Positions 1-5,296 of a stretch of DNA of 5,296 nt are shown here, piece by piece. Within the stretch, counting starts at the first letter, position 1, and each line of letters opens with the position of its first letter. Both the position numbers and the translations under genes were made by a program. Origin of the DNA: Bacillota bacterium (GTDB lineage Bacteria; Bacillota; Clostridia; Oscillospirales; Ruminococcaceae); assembly GCA_023457175.1 (NCBI GenBank), contig JAEWMM010000052.1:1-5296 (forward strand). Direction: 5' to 3'. The notes under the pieces were generated by a model. The model worked only from the letters and a program-made list of their open reading frames with translations. It was not told the origin of the DNA and did not search any database.

Positions 1-1418
1 TGCCCGCCCGAGAGGTTCGCCCCCCCCTGCGAGACCGGCGCCTCATAGCCGTCGTCACGCTCGTCAATAAATGTGGCGGCTTGTGCGGTTCGGGCCGCCG
101 CTGTCAGCGATTCATCGGAGGCATCGGGACATCCGAAGCGCAGGTTATCGGCAATGGTACCCGAAAATAACACCGCCTTTTGCGGCACATAGCCGAGCTT
201 TTGGCGCAAATCCTGCTGGGCGTAGTCGCGGACATCGACGCCGTCAACGCGGACGCACCCCTCGGTAACGTCGTAAAAACGCTCAATGAGCTTTAGCAGC
301 GTGCTTTTGCCGCTGCCGGTGCTGCCTATGATTGCAGTGGTCTGCCCGGGGCGTGCGGTAAAGCTGATGTGGGACAGCGCCGCGTCCTGCGCGCCGGGAT
401 AGCGAAAGCTCACGTTTTCAAAGGTGAGCAGCCCCTTGCCCGACGCCGTCTGACATTGGTCTGCATCGGCAATAGAGGTCTCGGCGTCGAGCACCTCGCC
501 GATGCGCTTAACCGACGACATGGCGCGCGGCAGCATGACAAAGACCATCGAAATCATCATGATCGACATTAAAATCTGGGTGATATACTGCACCATCGCC
601 ATGATGTCGCCGACCAAAATGCGCCCCTGCACCGCTTGAATGGCGCCAAACCAGACAATCGCCACCGTGGCGGCCGCCATGACCATATTGGCCGCAGGGA
701 ACATCAGCGCCATCGTCCGGTTCATTTTTATCGAAGCCTCGGTCAGATCGCGGCTCGCTTTATCAAAGCGCTGCCTTTCATAACCCTCGTTATCAAAGGC
801 ACGGATGACCCTGACGCCGGTAAGCTTCTCGCGCATGACCAGCGTGACATGATCGAGCTTTTGCTGCATCGCGGTCGAAAGCGGCATACCCCGGCGGGCG
901 ATACCGGTGACCATCAAAAAGAGCGCGGGCAGCATCAGCAGCAGCACCATTGAGAGCGTAGGACTCTTGAGATAGGCCAGCGTCACGCCGCCCAGAATCA
1001 TAATCGGTGCGCGCAGCACCAGCCGCAGCAGAACATAAACGTAGTTTTGCACCTGTGTGATATCGTTTGTCGAGCGCGTAATCAGCGAGGCCGTACCAAA
1101 GCGGTCGGTTTCGTACAGCGAAAAGCCTTCGATTTTATCAAATATCTGCCGCCGGAGCGCGCGGCTGACGCCCGCCGAAATTTTGGCGCTGAAATAGCTG
1201 TTTAAAAGCGTACCGCCGATGCTGACCACCGCCAGCAGCAGCATGATGGAGCCAAGCCTGAGCACCAGCGCGGTATCGTTGTAATAAAGCCCCTGATTAA
1301 TCAGTTCCGCCAGCAAAAACGGCAGCCCCAGCTCGGTGAGCGCTGCCAGTATCATCGCTATGACGGCATAGGTGCATTCTAAATAAAAGGCCTTGAGATG
1401 TGTCATAATATTGCTCAT
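1..1418 (-). CDS. ABC exporter half-transporter (permease-ATPase fusion), 3' end cut by window
   Basis: Membrane half-transporter with an N-terminal six-helix permease domain fused to a C-terminal ATPase, of the type that usually works as a heterodimer to export drugs, lipids or peptides. 472 complete codons are visible. Hydrophobic helices lie near residues 17-39, 55-78, 126-150, 155-175, 236-262 and 270-296. The coupling region around 106-124 contains the family-typical stretch FGTASLITRSTNDITQVQ. The nucleotide-binding domain begins near 330 with A-loop Tyr340, Walker A GSTGSGKST at 365-373 and Q-loop Gln413. The ABC signature LSGGQ starts at 469 and its last base is off the edge, so Walker B, the D-loop and the switch His are not visible. 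The ATG overlaps the marR stop in an ATGA junction and has GGAGAGA 7 nt upstream. The order MarR then ABC matches common Clostridia cassettes, in which a second half-transporter usually follows. The substrate cannot be told from the sequence. Confidence 0.96.
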   Translation of the reverse strand, partial: MSNIMTHLKAFYLECTYAVIAMILAALTELGLPFLLAELINQGLYYNDTALVLRLGSIMLLLAVVSIGGTLLNSYFSAKISAGVSRALRRQIFDKIEGFSLYETDRFGTASLITRSTNDITQVQNYVYVLLRLVLRAPIMILGGVTLAYLKSPTLSMVLLLMLPALFLMVTGIARRGMPLSTAMQQKLDHVTLVMREKLTGVRVIRAFDNEGYERQRFDKASRDLTEASIKMNRTMALMFPAANMVMAAATVAIVWFGAIQAVQGRILVGDIMAMVQYITQILMSIMMISMVFVMLPRAMSSVKRIGEVLDAETSIADADQCQTASGKGLLTFENVSFRYPGAQDAALSHISFTARPGQTTAIIGSTGSGKSTLLKLIERFYDVTEGCVRVDGVDVRDYAQQDLRQKLGYVPQKAVLFSGTIADNLRFGCPDASDESLTAAARTAQAATFIDERDDGYEAPVSQGGANLSGG

Positions 1419-1864
1419 AAAAACGTCTCTCCGCTGTTATCGATTTGATTTTGCAGATTCTCTTCGAGCTTATGCAGAATGCGCAAAAGGTCGGTCAGCT
1501 CCTGCTGGTCAAGATTGCCGATCAATTGGTCAAATAACAGCTTGTGGCGATTGATCTGCTTTATTCTAAATGCGCGGCATTTATCGGTTATCTCCACCAG
1601 ATACCGGCGTCCGTCGCGCGAATCAACCCGGCATTGCACGAGTCCCCGTGCCTCGAGATCCCGCAATATGGGGGTGAGCGAGGGGCGGGTAATGCCCATG
1701 CGTTTGCTGATTTCGGCGGGATGCAGCGCCTGATTTTCCGCCTGCTCAAGGGTCCACAGCGCGCCGAATTCGCCCGGCGTCAGCCCGTTATTATGCCGCA
1801 CCTGAGAAAAATGACGGCAAATTCTGAAAAAAATATGATAAAGATACGACCGCTGTTCCTGCAT
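1415..1864 (-). CDS. MarR-family transcriptional regulator
   Basis: 149-residue winged helix-turn-helix regulator of normal MarR length. It is expected to bind DNA as a dimer and most likely represses its own operon with the downstream exporter until a ligand is bound. An N-terminal dimerisation helix spans about 3-24. The DNA-binding domain is about 28-96, with the HTH around 48-76 (AEISKRMGITRPSLTPILRDL) and a beta-wing around 80-92 carrying the MarR hallmark DSRDGRR at 81-87. C-terminal dimerisation helices occupy about 97-140. The ATG at 1864 is preceded by AAGGAG, 13 nt upstream, which is rather far; a closer GGGGAT could also serve. No other start codon is in frame between that site and the ATG. 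The gene ends in an ATGA overlap with the ABC exporter, so the two are one transcription unit. The ligand is unknown. Family assignment is secure; the target is inferred from context. Confidence 0.95.
   Translation of the reverse strand: MQEQRSYLYHIFFRICRHFSQVRHNNGLTPGEFGALWTLEQAENQALHPAEISKRMGITRPSLTPILRDLEARGLVQCRVDSRDGRRYLVEITDKCRAFRIKQINRHKLLFDQLIGNLDQQELTDLLRILHKLEENLQNQIDNSGETFL
1426..1432 (-). promoter_or_regulatory. Ribosome binding site of the ABC exporter, inside the marR 3' end
   Basis: On the minus strand GGAGAGA lies 7 nt before the ATG at 1418, within the last codons of marR. Together with the four-base ATGA stop/start overlap it fixes the exporter start and suggests translational coupling to the repressor gene. 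Confidence 0.75.
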
Positions 1865-1900
1865 GTTATTATCCCCACTCCTTTGTACAAAATTAGTTAG

Positions 1901-1918
1901 TTATATGAATTATATTAA
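1901..1918 (-). promoter_or_regulatory. Candidate marR-exporter promoter and operator region
   Basis: On the minus strand a perfect TATAAT (1909-1914) sits 44 nt before the marR start, which would give a leader of about 37 nt. No good -35 hexamer lies at 16-18 nt; TTGAGA at 1919-1924 is too close to pair with it. The -10 lies inside a tandem pair of 9-mers on the plus strand, TTATATGAA and TTATATTAA (1901-1909 and 1910-1918), followed on the left by a TTAGTTAG stretch. Such AT-rich repeats over a core promoter are compatible with a MarR autorepressor site, but no clean inverted repeat is present, so the operator call is tentative. Confidence 0.4.
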
Positions 1919-2017
1919 TCTCAACCGGGTCGGTATTTCTTCCTTTAAGCATGAAGCTTTTGTGAACATTTTTTTGGCGGGTTCTACGCAGCTCCGACAT
2001 GTCGTGGGACGTGCAGA

Positions 2018-2055
2018 GGGCCTGCTGCCTGAGTTTTCAGACAGCAAGCCCTTTT
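2018..2055. terminator. Hairpin after the propeller gene, possible terminator
   Basis: Arms at 2018-2032 and 2037-2051 enclose a 4-nt loop. Read as minus-strand RNA, which is the sense of the upstream propeller gene, all 15 positions pair, two of them as G-U wobbles. Read as plus-strand RNA the same two positions are C-A mismatches, but TTTT (2052-2055) follows the stem. The minus-strand reading lacks a U tract (TCTGCAC follows). It therefore either marks the end of the sigma-propeller transcript imperfectly, acts as a 3' stabilising structure, or works weakly in the plus direction. It starts 44 nt past the propeller stop codon. Confidence 0.45.
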
Positions 2056-2095
2056 AGCTGCTATTTTGCCCCAATCGTTGATCCGATTCTAAGCA

Positions 2096-4399
2096 TTAAT
2101 ATTTTAATTCTCCAATTCGCTCAAAGCCGTCGAGCGAATAAGCGGTTATCCGCGCGGGCGAGACGGTATAAAGCGTCTTGCCGACATAAATGCCGCGCTG
2201 AATGGTGTTGCCCAGCTCATACCGCATAAAGCCGGCGGCGCCGGAATCTTCATTGGGCAACGTCCCCGCAATCTCAAAGCCGTCAGCCTTTATTTTGATC
2301 ACAAGATAACCGGCAAAGCTGACCTGCTGCGCACCGGACCAAGGATTCTGCGGTGTTGCGCCCTGCGTGGTATAGATGGTGGCCGGAAAGCCGATCAGCC
2401 GCTGCTCAGGATAATACATCAACGCCTTATGATTTTGCAGCGCCTCGGTTGTGCTGCCCATATTGCCGAGCAGATAGCTGGCCTTCTCCTTCGGATCGGC
2501 CGGGTTCGAGACGTCGAAGAGCGTCAGCTTTAAGCCGTCCTGCACGACGCCGCCGTATTGGGTCACAACGGTATTCACCCCAAGCCCCAGCAGCGTGTTT
2601 TTGTCAATTGGATGCAGATATTCCGAAAAGCCGGGCAGCTTTAGCTGGCCCTTGACCAGAGGCTTTGCGGGGTTGGAAAGATCGATGACAAACAACGGGT
2701 CGGTCTCGCGGAAGGTGACGACATAAGCCGTATCGCCAACGTAGCGAACCGAATAAATGCGCTCGCCCTCGGCCAGATTCTCAACCGAGCCGACCGGCTG
2801 CAGCTGCCCGTCGAGCACATAAAGGTTATTGACCGTTTTACTATCGTTATTGTACGAGGTGGTAGCGATGCGCAGATTGCCGCCGTGCTCATCGAGCGAA
2901 AACTGATTGTCTATGTACCCCGCAACCTTACCGCTTGCAAGATACTTCAGCCCGCCGTTCGCCACCGAAAATCGCGTGACGCCGGTGGAACGCTCATACC
3001 GGTTTTGATTGCCGGTGCTCGTAACGGTGGCGGTCAGATAGAGATTACTCTGGCTCATCATAATCTGGTCGGCCATGCCCAGCACGGCCTTGGTGTCCGC
3101 CGTATTGGTCGAAATATTAAGCGCCGTCACAACGGCGTAATTTAAATTTTCAAGATAGGGCGGGATGATGATGTCGTCCGCCGGCAATACCTCAATCTTT
3201 TCTTCGGTACCCACCACCGGCAGATAACTGTACACCGGATCGGCCCCGGTCAAAACGTCGCCGCTGACCGTCTTGTTCGTCACCAGATAGAGCGTATCCT
3301 TTGTCAGCCGTGACGAGATATAGTGGCCGTCCTGTCTGTAATGACCGATCTCCTTGGGCATCTTATGGTCGCTGACGTCAAACGTGAGCGCCTCGGTCAT
3401 CACAACGCTTCTCGCGCGGCCTGTGCCGCGGTAATACTCCGGTACAATCATGTCCGCAGAATCCCCGACAGCGGCGCTCTGGCCGCCGGCAACCGTACGA
3501 ACGCCCAGATAATCGGTCAAGGCCCGATCAATGGGCTTAAGCAGCGTCTGCGCTTCTTCTTCCGGCACCGATTGCACAACAATCAGCCGGTTGCCGGCCA
3601 GATAAAGCTGAGCGTCGGCATATTCGGGCAGCAGGATGGTCGACAGCAGCTGTAAGCCGTTTACGGCAGAAATGGCAATCTGCGCGCCGCCCGTCGTACT
3701 GTCAAAGCGGTATTGATAAATATAGGTGCCGTCGGTTTTGACAATATCCGACTCGTCGACGCCCTCGATCTGAACATTGGTGCGGTAAACGCCGCTTCCG
3801 CCGCCCGCCACAGGGGCCATCGGCGCTGCATTGGCAAGCGGCATTTCGAGCATAGCTTCTTCTCTAAGCACCACACGCCCGCTGTTGTTGTCATTGGCGA
3901 CGCCATAGCCATACCGTGCGGTCTGATTGTTCCAGACCGTGGTCAGCGCGTCGTAAACCTGCGAATAGCTTTCGGCCACCGGCTGGGGAACCGCGGGTTC
4001 CGCCTCCATAGCCGCAGCGTCGGCCGCTATCATCAGCGTTCCCGCCGGTGCTTCGGCGCTTTCAGCCTGCGCGGCCTTTGGCGCAAATTCTCCGGGTACC
4101 GCCGACATGGTGTTGGCCTGCCTGGCGTTATACCATCCGAAAAGGACGACGGCGACGCAGGCCGCATAGGATAAATACCTGAAATAAATGGTATTACCGC
4201 GTTTTTTCGGCTTGATCTCTAGCACTTTGGCGTCCTCATTCTCTGAGGCGTCGAGCGCTTCTAATTTATGCAGAAGATTTTCGGACTTTAAAGAATCGGG
4301 CAGTTGGAACCGCTCGCTGTCACGCAGTAAAAGCGCTCTGAGCCATTGCTGTTCATCTTTTGTGTCATCAATATTTCTGTCCTGTTCGTGGTCGCTCAT
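2096..4399 (-). CDS. Membrane-anchored beta-propeller domain protein, putative anti-sigma/sensor partner
   Basis: 767 residues from the chosen start. Residues 1-72 are charged and predicted cytoplasmic, ending in a basic patch (KPKKRG). One transmembrane helix spans about 75-90. An Ala/Pro/Glu-rich linker runs to about 145 and the rest is extracellular. The block TNVQIEGVDESDIVKTDG at 207-224 is what I recall as the hallmark of the Beta_propel family (COG4880, secreted proteins with a C-terminal propeller distantly related to WD40). Recurrent blade-like motifs DVSDHKMP (341), IDLSNPAKP (572) and FDVSNPADP (629) support the fold. The only cysteine is residue 81, within the membrane helix. The gene directly follows an ECF sigma gene, and its N-terminus has a short LPDSLKSENLLHKLEAL stretch like those I associate with membrane partners of Clostridia ECF factors. 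An anti-sigma role is thus inferred, not shown. An alternative ATG at 4438 overlaps the sigma stop and would add 13 residues; 4399 is preferred because of its GGGGGG ribosome site. The ligand is unknown. Confidence 0.9.
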   Translation of the reverse strand: MSDHEQDRNIDDTKDEQQWLRALLLRDSERFQLPDSLKSENLLHKLEALDASENEDAKVLEIKPKKRGNTIYFRYLSYAACVAVVLFGWYNARQANTMSAVPGEFAPKAAQAESAEAPAGTLMIAADAAAMEAEPAVPQPVAESYSQVYDALTTVWNNQTARYGYGVANDNNSGRVVLREEAMLEMPLANAAPMAPVAGGGSGVYRTNVQIEGVDESDIVKTDGTYIYQYRFDSTTGGAQIAISAVNGLQLLSTILLPEYADAQLYLAGNRLIVVQSVPEEEAQTLLKPIDRALTDYLGVRTVAGGQSAAVGDSADMIVPEYYRGTGRARSVVMTEALTFDVSDHKMPKEIGHYRQDGHYISSRLTKDTLYLVTNKTVSGDVLTGADPVYSYLPVVGTEEKIEVLPADDIIIPPYLENLNYAVVTALNISTNTADTKAVLGMADQIMMSQSNLYLTATVTSTGNQNRYERSTGVTRFSVANGGLKYLASGKVAGYIDNQFSLDEHGGNLRIATTSYNNDSKTVNNLYVLDGQLQPVGSVENLAEGERIYSVRYVGDTAYVVTFRETDPLFVIDLSNPAKPLVKGQLKLPGFSEYLHPIDKNTLLGLGVNTVVTQYGGVVQDGLKLTLFDVSNPADPKEKASYLLGNMGSTTEALQNHKALMYYPEQRLIGFPATIYTTQGATPQNPWSGAQQVSFAGYLVIKIKADGFEIAGTLPNEDSGAAGFMRYELGNTIQRGIYVGKTLYTVSPARITAYSLDGFERIGELKY

Positions 4400-4410
4400 A
4401 GTCGGCAGTT

Positions 4411-4420
4411 CCCCCCTTTT
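4411..4420 (-). promoter_or_regulatory. Ribosome binding site choosing the propeller start
   Basis: On the minus strand AAAAGGGGGG ends 11 nt before the ATG at 4399. The competing upstream ATG at 4438, which overlaps the sigma stop as ATGA, has no purine-rich site before it. This favours the 767-residue product, though reinitiation at the overlapping ATG remains possible. Confidence 0.55.
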
Positions 4421-4434
4421 GTCATAGCATTGGG

Positions 4435-4950
4435 TCATTCTAAAATTCGCCGCAGCTTTTTAAGTGTCCGGTGCAGCTTGCTGCTTACGGTGCCGTGCGG
4501 CAGCTCAAGCATCTCTGATACCTCGCGGGTCGTGTAACCCTGCACGGTGGCAAGCATAATAATCTGCCTTTCGTCCTCCGAAAGGGTGCCCACCGCGTCC
4601 CAGACCGATATTTTGTCGGAGGGCGAAACGCCGTCCGGCATGCTGGGCTCTTCAAGTATATCGTCAATGTCGATGTTCTTGCGTTCCTTTATGTAGCCCG
4701 CGATGTGGCGCTTGCACCGCACCGACAGAATAGTCATCATCCAGCGCTTAAAGCTGCTCTCATCCCTGAGGTTTTTGATGCCCTTATAAGCCTCCACAAA
4801 GGTTTCGCTCACGGCATCCTCGGCGTCCTGTTCGTTGCCAAGGGTGTAAAGCGCAACTCTATAAAGCTCAGGTGCAATCATATCATACACCTGGGCAAAG
4901 CTTTCTTTGTTCCCCTCTTTTGCAGACCGGACCATCTCTGTGTCGATCAC
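4435..4950 (-). CDS. ECF-type RNA polymerase sigma factor (sigma-70 family)
   Basis: 171 residues, a normal length for an extracytoplasmic-function sigma factor: regions 2 and 4 are present and region 3 is absent. It directs RNA polymerase to a dedicated promoter set in response to an envelope or other signal. Region 2 covers about 15-85 and includes the conserved core-binding helix DAEDAVSETFVEAYKGI (42-58), then SSFKRWMMTI (65-74). A linker of about 86-112 follows. Region 4 covers about 115-168 (VGTLSEDERQIIMLA, then the HTH YTTREVSEMLELPHGTVSSK at 139-158) with a basic tail. The start is GTG at 4950, because an in-frame TGA lies seven codons upstream and no other start intervenes; GGTGG lies 12 nt before it. 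An internal ATG at codon 6 has no ribosome site. The stop overlaps an ATG of the propeller reading frame, so the pair is one operon and probably one regulatory unit. ECF genes often control their own promoter, but a convincing autoregulated site was not found. Confidence 0.95.
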   Translation of the reverse strand: MIDTEMVRSAKEGNKESFAQVYDMIAPELYRVALYTLGNEQDAEDAVSETFVEAYKGIKNLRDESSFKRWMMTILSVRCKRHIAGYIKERKNIDIDDILEEPSMPDGVSPSDKISVWDAVGTLSEDERQIIMLATVQGYTTREVSEMLELPHGTVSSKLHRTLKKLRRILE

Positions 4951-5087
4951 GCTTGCTGCACACCACCAATCTCAGCGGTTCGCCTATAATGTGCGATAAC
5001 AAACCATTATTATTGCATCGCCGTAAATAAAATTCTATCTTTTGCCTCTGCGCCCAAAAAAAGCGCATTCTCAAAACCGAATGTTTC
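4951..5087 (-). other. Leader/promoter region of the sigma factor operon
   Basis: 137 bases between the upstream terminator and the sigma GTG, with no coding character. On the minus strand it contains TGAAAC (5083-5088), similar to ECF -35 elements. It also holds a 5-bp inverted repeat TGCGC/GCGCA (5049-5053 and 5063-5067) around a T-rich loop, and an extended -10-like TGCAATAAT (5009-5017). The weak Shine-Dalgarno GGTGG is at 4963-4967. The sigma promoter must lie here or further upstream if the terminator is leaky. Confidence 0.6.
5009..5017 (-). promoter_or_regulatory. Candidate housekeeping promoter (extended -10) for the sigma operon
   Basis: The minus strand reads TGCAATAAT, a TG-N extended -10 with five of six matches to TATAAT, giving a leader of roughly 50 nt before the GTG. 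The spacer-adjusted -35 region (TAGAAT at 17 nt) is poor. The call rests on the -10 alone. Confidence 0.27.
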
Positions 5088-5129
5088 AAAAAATTAAGTG
5101 GGTTCCCTTCGCGTAAAAGAAACCGCACT
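5088..5129 (-). terminator. Rho-independent terminator of the gene entering from the right edge
   Basis: As minus-strand RNA the segment 5097-5129 folds into a stem of 14 pairs (three G-U) with one bulged C and a 4-nt ACGC loop. It is followed at once by TAATTTTTT (5088-5096). It begins 17 nt after the TAA at 5147-5149, the usual place for an intrinsic terminator. In the opposite direction the G-U pairs become mismatches, and the T-rich run is offset by several bases, so the minus-strand sense is favoured. It insulates the sigma operon from the upstream gene. Confidence 0.8.
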
Positions 5130-5146
5130 CTGATGTCTTTTTTATT

Positions 5147-5296
5147 TTACCTGTTCTTATCGCATTCGTCAACCTGTGCATTCAGGAAATGTTTAAGCGT
5201 CGCAAAAAGTACCGCAATATCCCCCCTGATCGAAAATTGTTGGACATAAGAGACATTGAGCGCCATTTTGCGCGGCAGCAGCAACTCCTTATACAC
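5147..5296 (-). CDS. C-terminal fragment, probable bacterial sugar transferase (initiating glycosylphosphotransferase)
   Basis: The last 49 codons of a gene whose start lies beyond the right edge; the frame is open from the edge to a TAA at 5147-5149. The visible residues include LLLPRKMALNVSYVQQ followed by FSIRGDIAVLFATLKHFL. This resembles the C-terminal end of sugar transferases that load the first sugar phosphate onto undecaprenyl phosphate at the inner face of the membrane. That end usually reads like L-P-x-K-x-x-L-x-x-x-Y-V, then S, D-I/L, I-L and T. The catalytic region is outside the window, so the family call rests on a short tail recalled from memory. A terminator 17 nt after the stop independently supports a real gene end here. 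Such genes normally sit in capsule or exopolysaccharide loci. The tail after about residue 38 (NAQVDECDKNR) is polar and not diagnostic. Confidence 0.6.
   Translation of the reverse strand: MYKELLLPRKMALNVSYVQQFSIRGDIAVLFATLKHFLNAQVDECDKNR

Larger units (their letters stand above)
1865..2095. other. Intergenic region between the propeller gene and marR
   Basis: 231 bases without a convincing gene. From right to left along the minus-strand transcript it holds the 3' untranslated region of the propeller gene, a strong hairpin at 2018-2051, a short perfect palindrome CGACATGTCG at 1995-2004, a seven-T run (an A run on the minus strand) near 1971-1977, and the AT-rich marR promoter region. The open frames crossing it on the plus strand overlap the marR start and have no recognisable protein character. 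Confidence 0.7.

Noticed and set aside
636..953. Plus-strand open frame of 105 codons rich in His, Arg and Gln
   Set aside because: It is antisense to the well-supported ABC exporter, and its composition is a reverse-frame artefact.
1812..1816. Cys17 of MarR as an OhrR-like redox sensor
   Set aside because: It lies at a roughly similar N-terminal position, but the surrounding residues do not match the OhrR sensing motif, and the neighbour is an exporter rather than a peroxide reductase.
1995..2004. Perfect 10-base palindrome CGACATGTCG
   Set aside because: It is short, with no loop or extended arms and no second copy; it could be chance and is too far from the marR -10 to call an operator.
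1863..2057. Plus-strand open frame of 64 codons crossing the marR-propeller gap
   Set aside because: It starts on top of the marR start codon, has no ribosome site, runs through the marR promoter region and the hairpin, and shows no protein-family character.
3713..4174. Plus-strand open frame of 153 codons
   Set aside because: It lies entirely antisense to the propeller gene and has an Arg/His-rich composition typical of the reverse of GC-rich coding sequence.
4985..4990. Plus-strand TATAAT
   Set aside because: No acceptable -35 lies upstream and no plus-strand gene follows; it would only yield antisense RNA toward the right edge.
4883..5128. Minus-strand open frame of 81 codons upstream of and overlapping the sigma gene
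   Set aside because: It starts inside the terminator hairpin, has no recognisable domain, and overlaps the sigma N-terminus in another frame.

Overview
The window looks like a chromosomal segment from a Firmicute of the class Clostridia, perhaps an Oscillospiraceae/Ruminococcaceae-like lineage. This is inferred from moderately GC-rich coding sequence with AT-rich intergenic gaps, Shine-Dalgarno-led genes, a MarR plus heterodimer-type ABC exporter cassette, and an ECF sigma factor followed by a membrane-anchored beta-propeller protein of the Beta_propel/COG4880 type. All supportable genes lie on the minus strand, so the map reads from right to left. No RNA genes, CRISPR arrays, insertion sequences or attachment sites were seen.

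Right edge (about 5088-5296): the last 49 codons of a gene entering from outside the window. They resemble the C-terminus of a bacterial sugar transferase (polyprenyl glycosylphosphotransferase). A strong minus-strand intrinsic terminator follows.

Middle (2096-4950): a two-gene unit made of an ECF-type sigma factor with a GTG start and a 767-residue single-pass membrane protein. The latter has a short cytoplasmic N-terminus, one transmembrane helix, an Ala/Pro/Glu-rich linker and a large extracellular beta-propeller. The sigma stop codon overlaps an ATG in an ATGA junction. The arrangement suggests a sigma/anti-sigma surface-sensing pair, with the propeller as a possible sensor, but the anti-sigma role is inferred rather than shown.

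Intergenic 1865-2095: a hairpin after the propeller gene, then an AT-rich promoter/operator-like stretch in front of marR.

Left (1-1864): a MarR-family repressor whose stop overlaps, again by ATGA, the start of an ABC exporter half-transporter. The exporter runs off the left edge within its LSGGQ signature. This is a classic regulator-exporter operon, and the partner half-transporter is expected just beyond the left edge.
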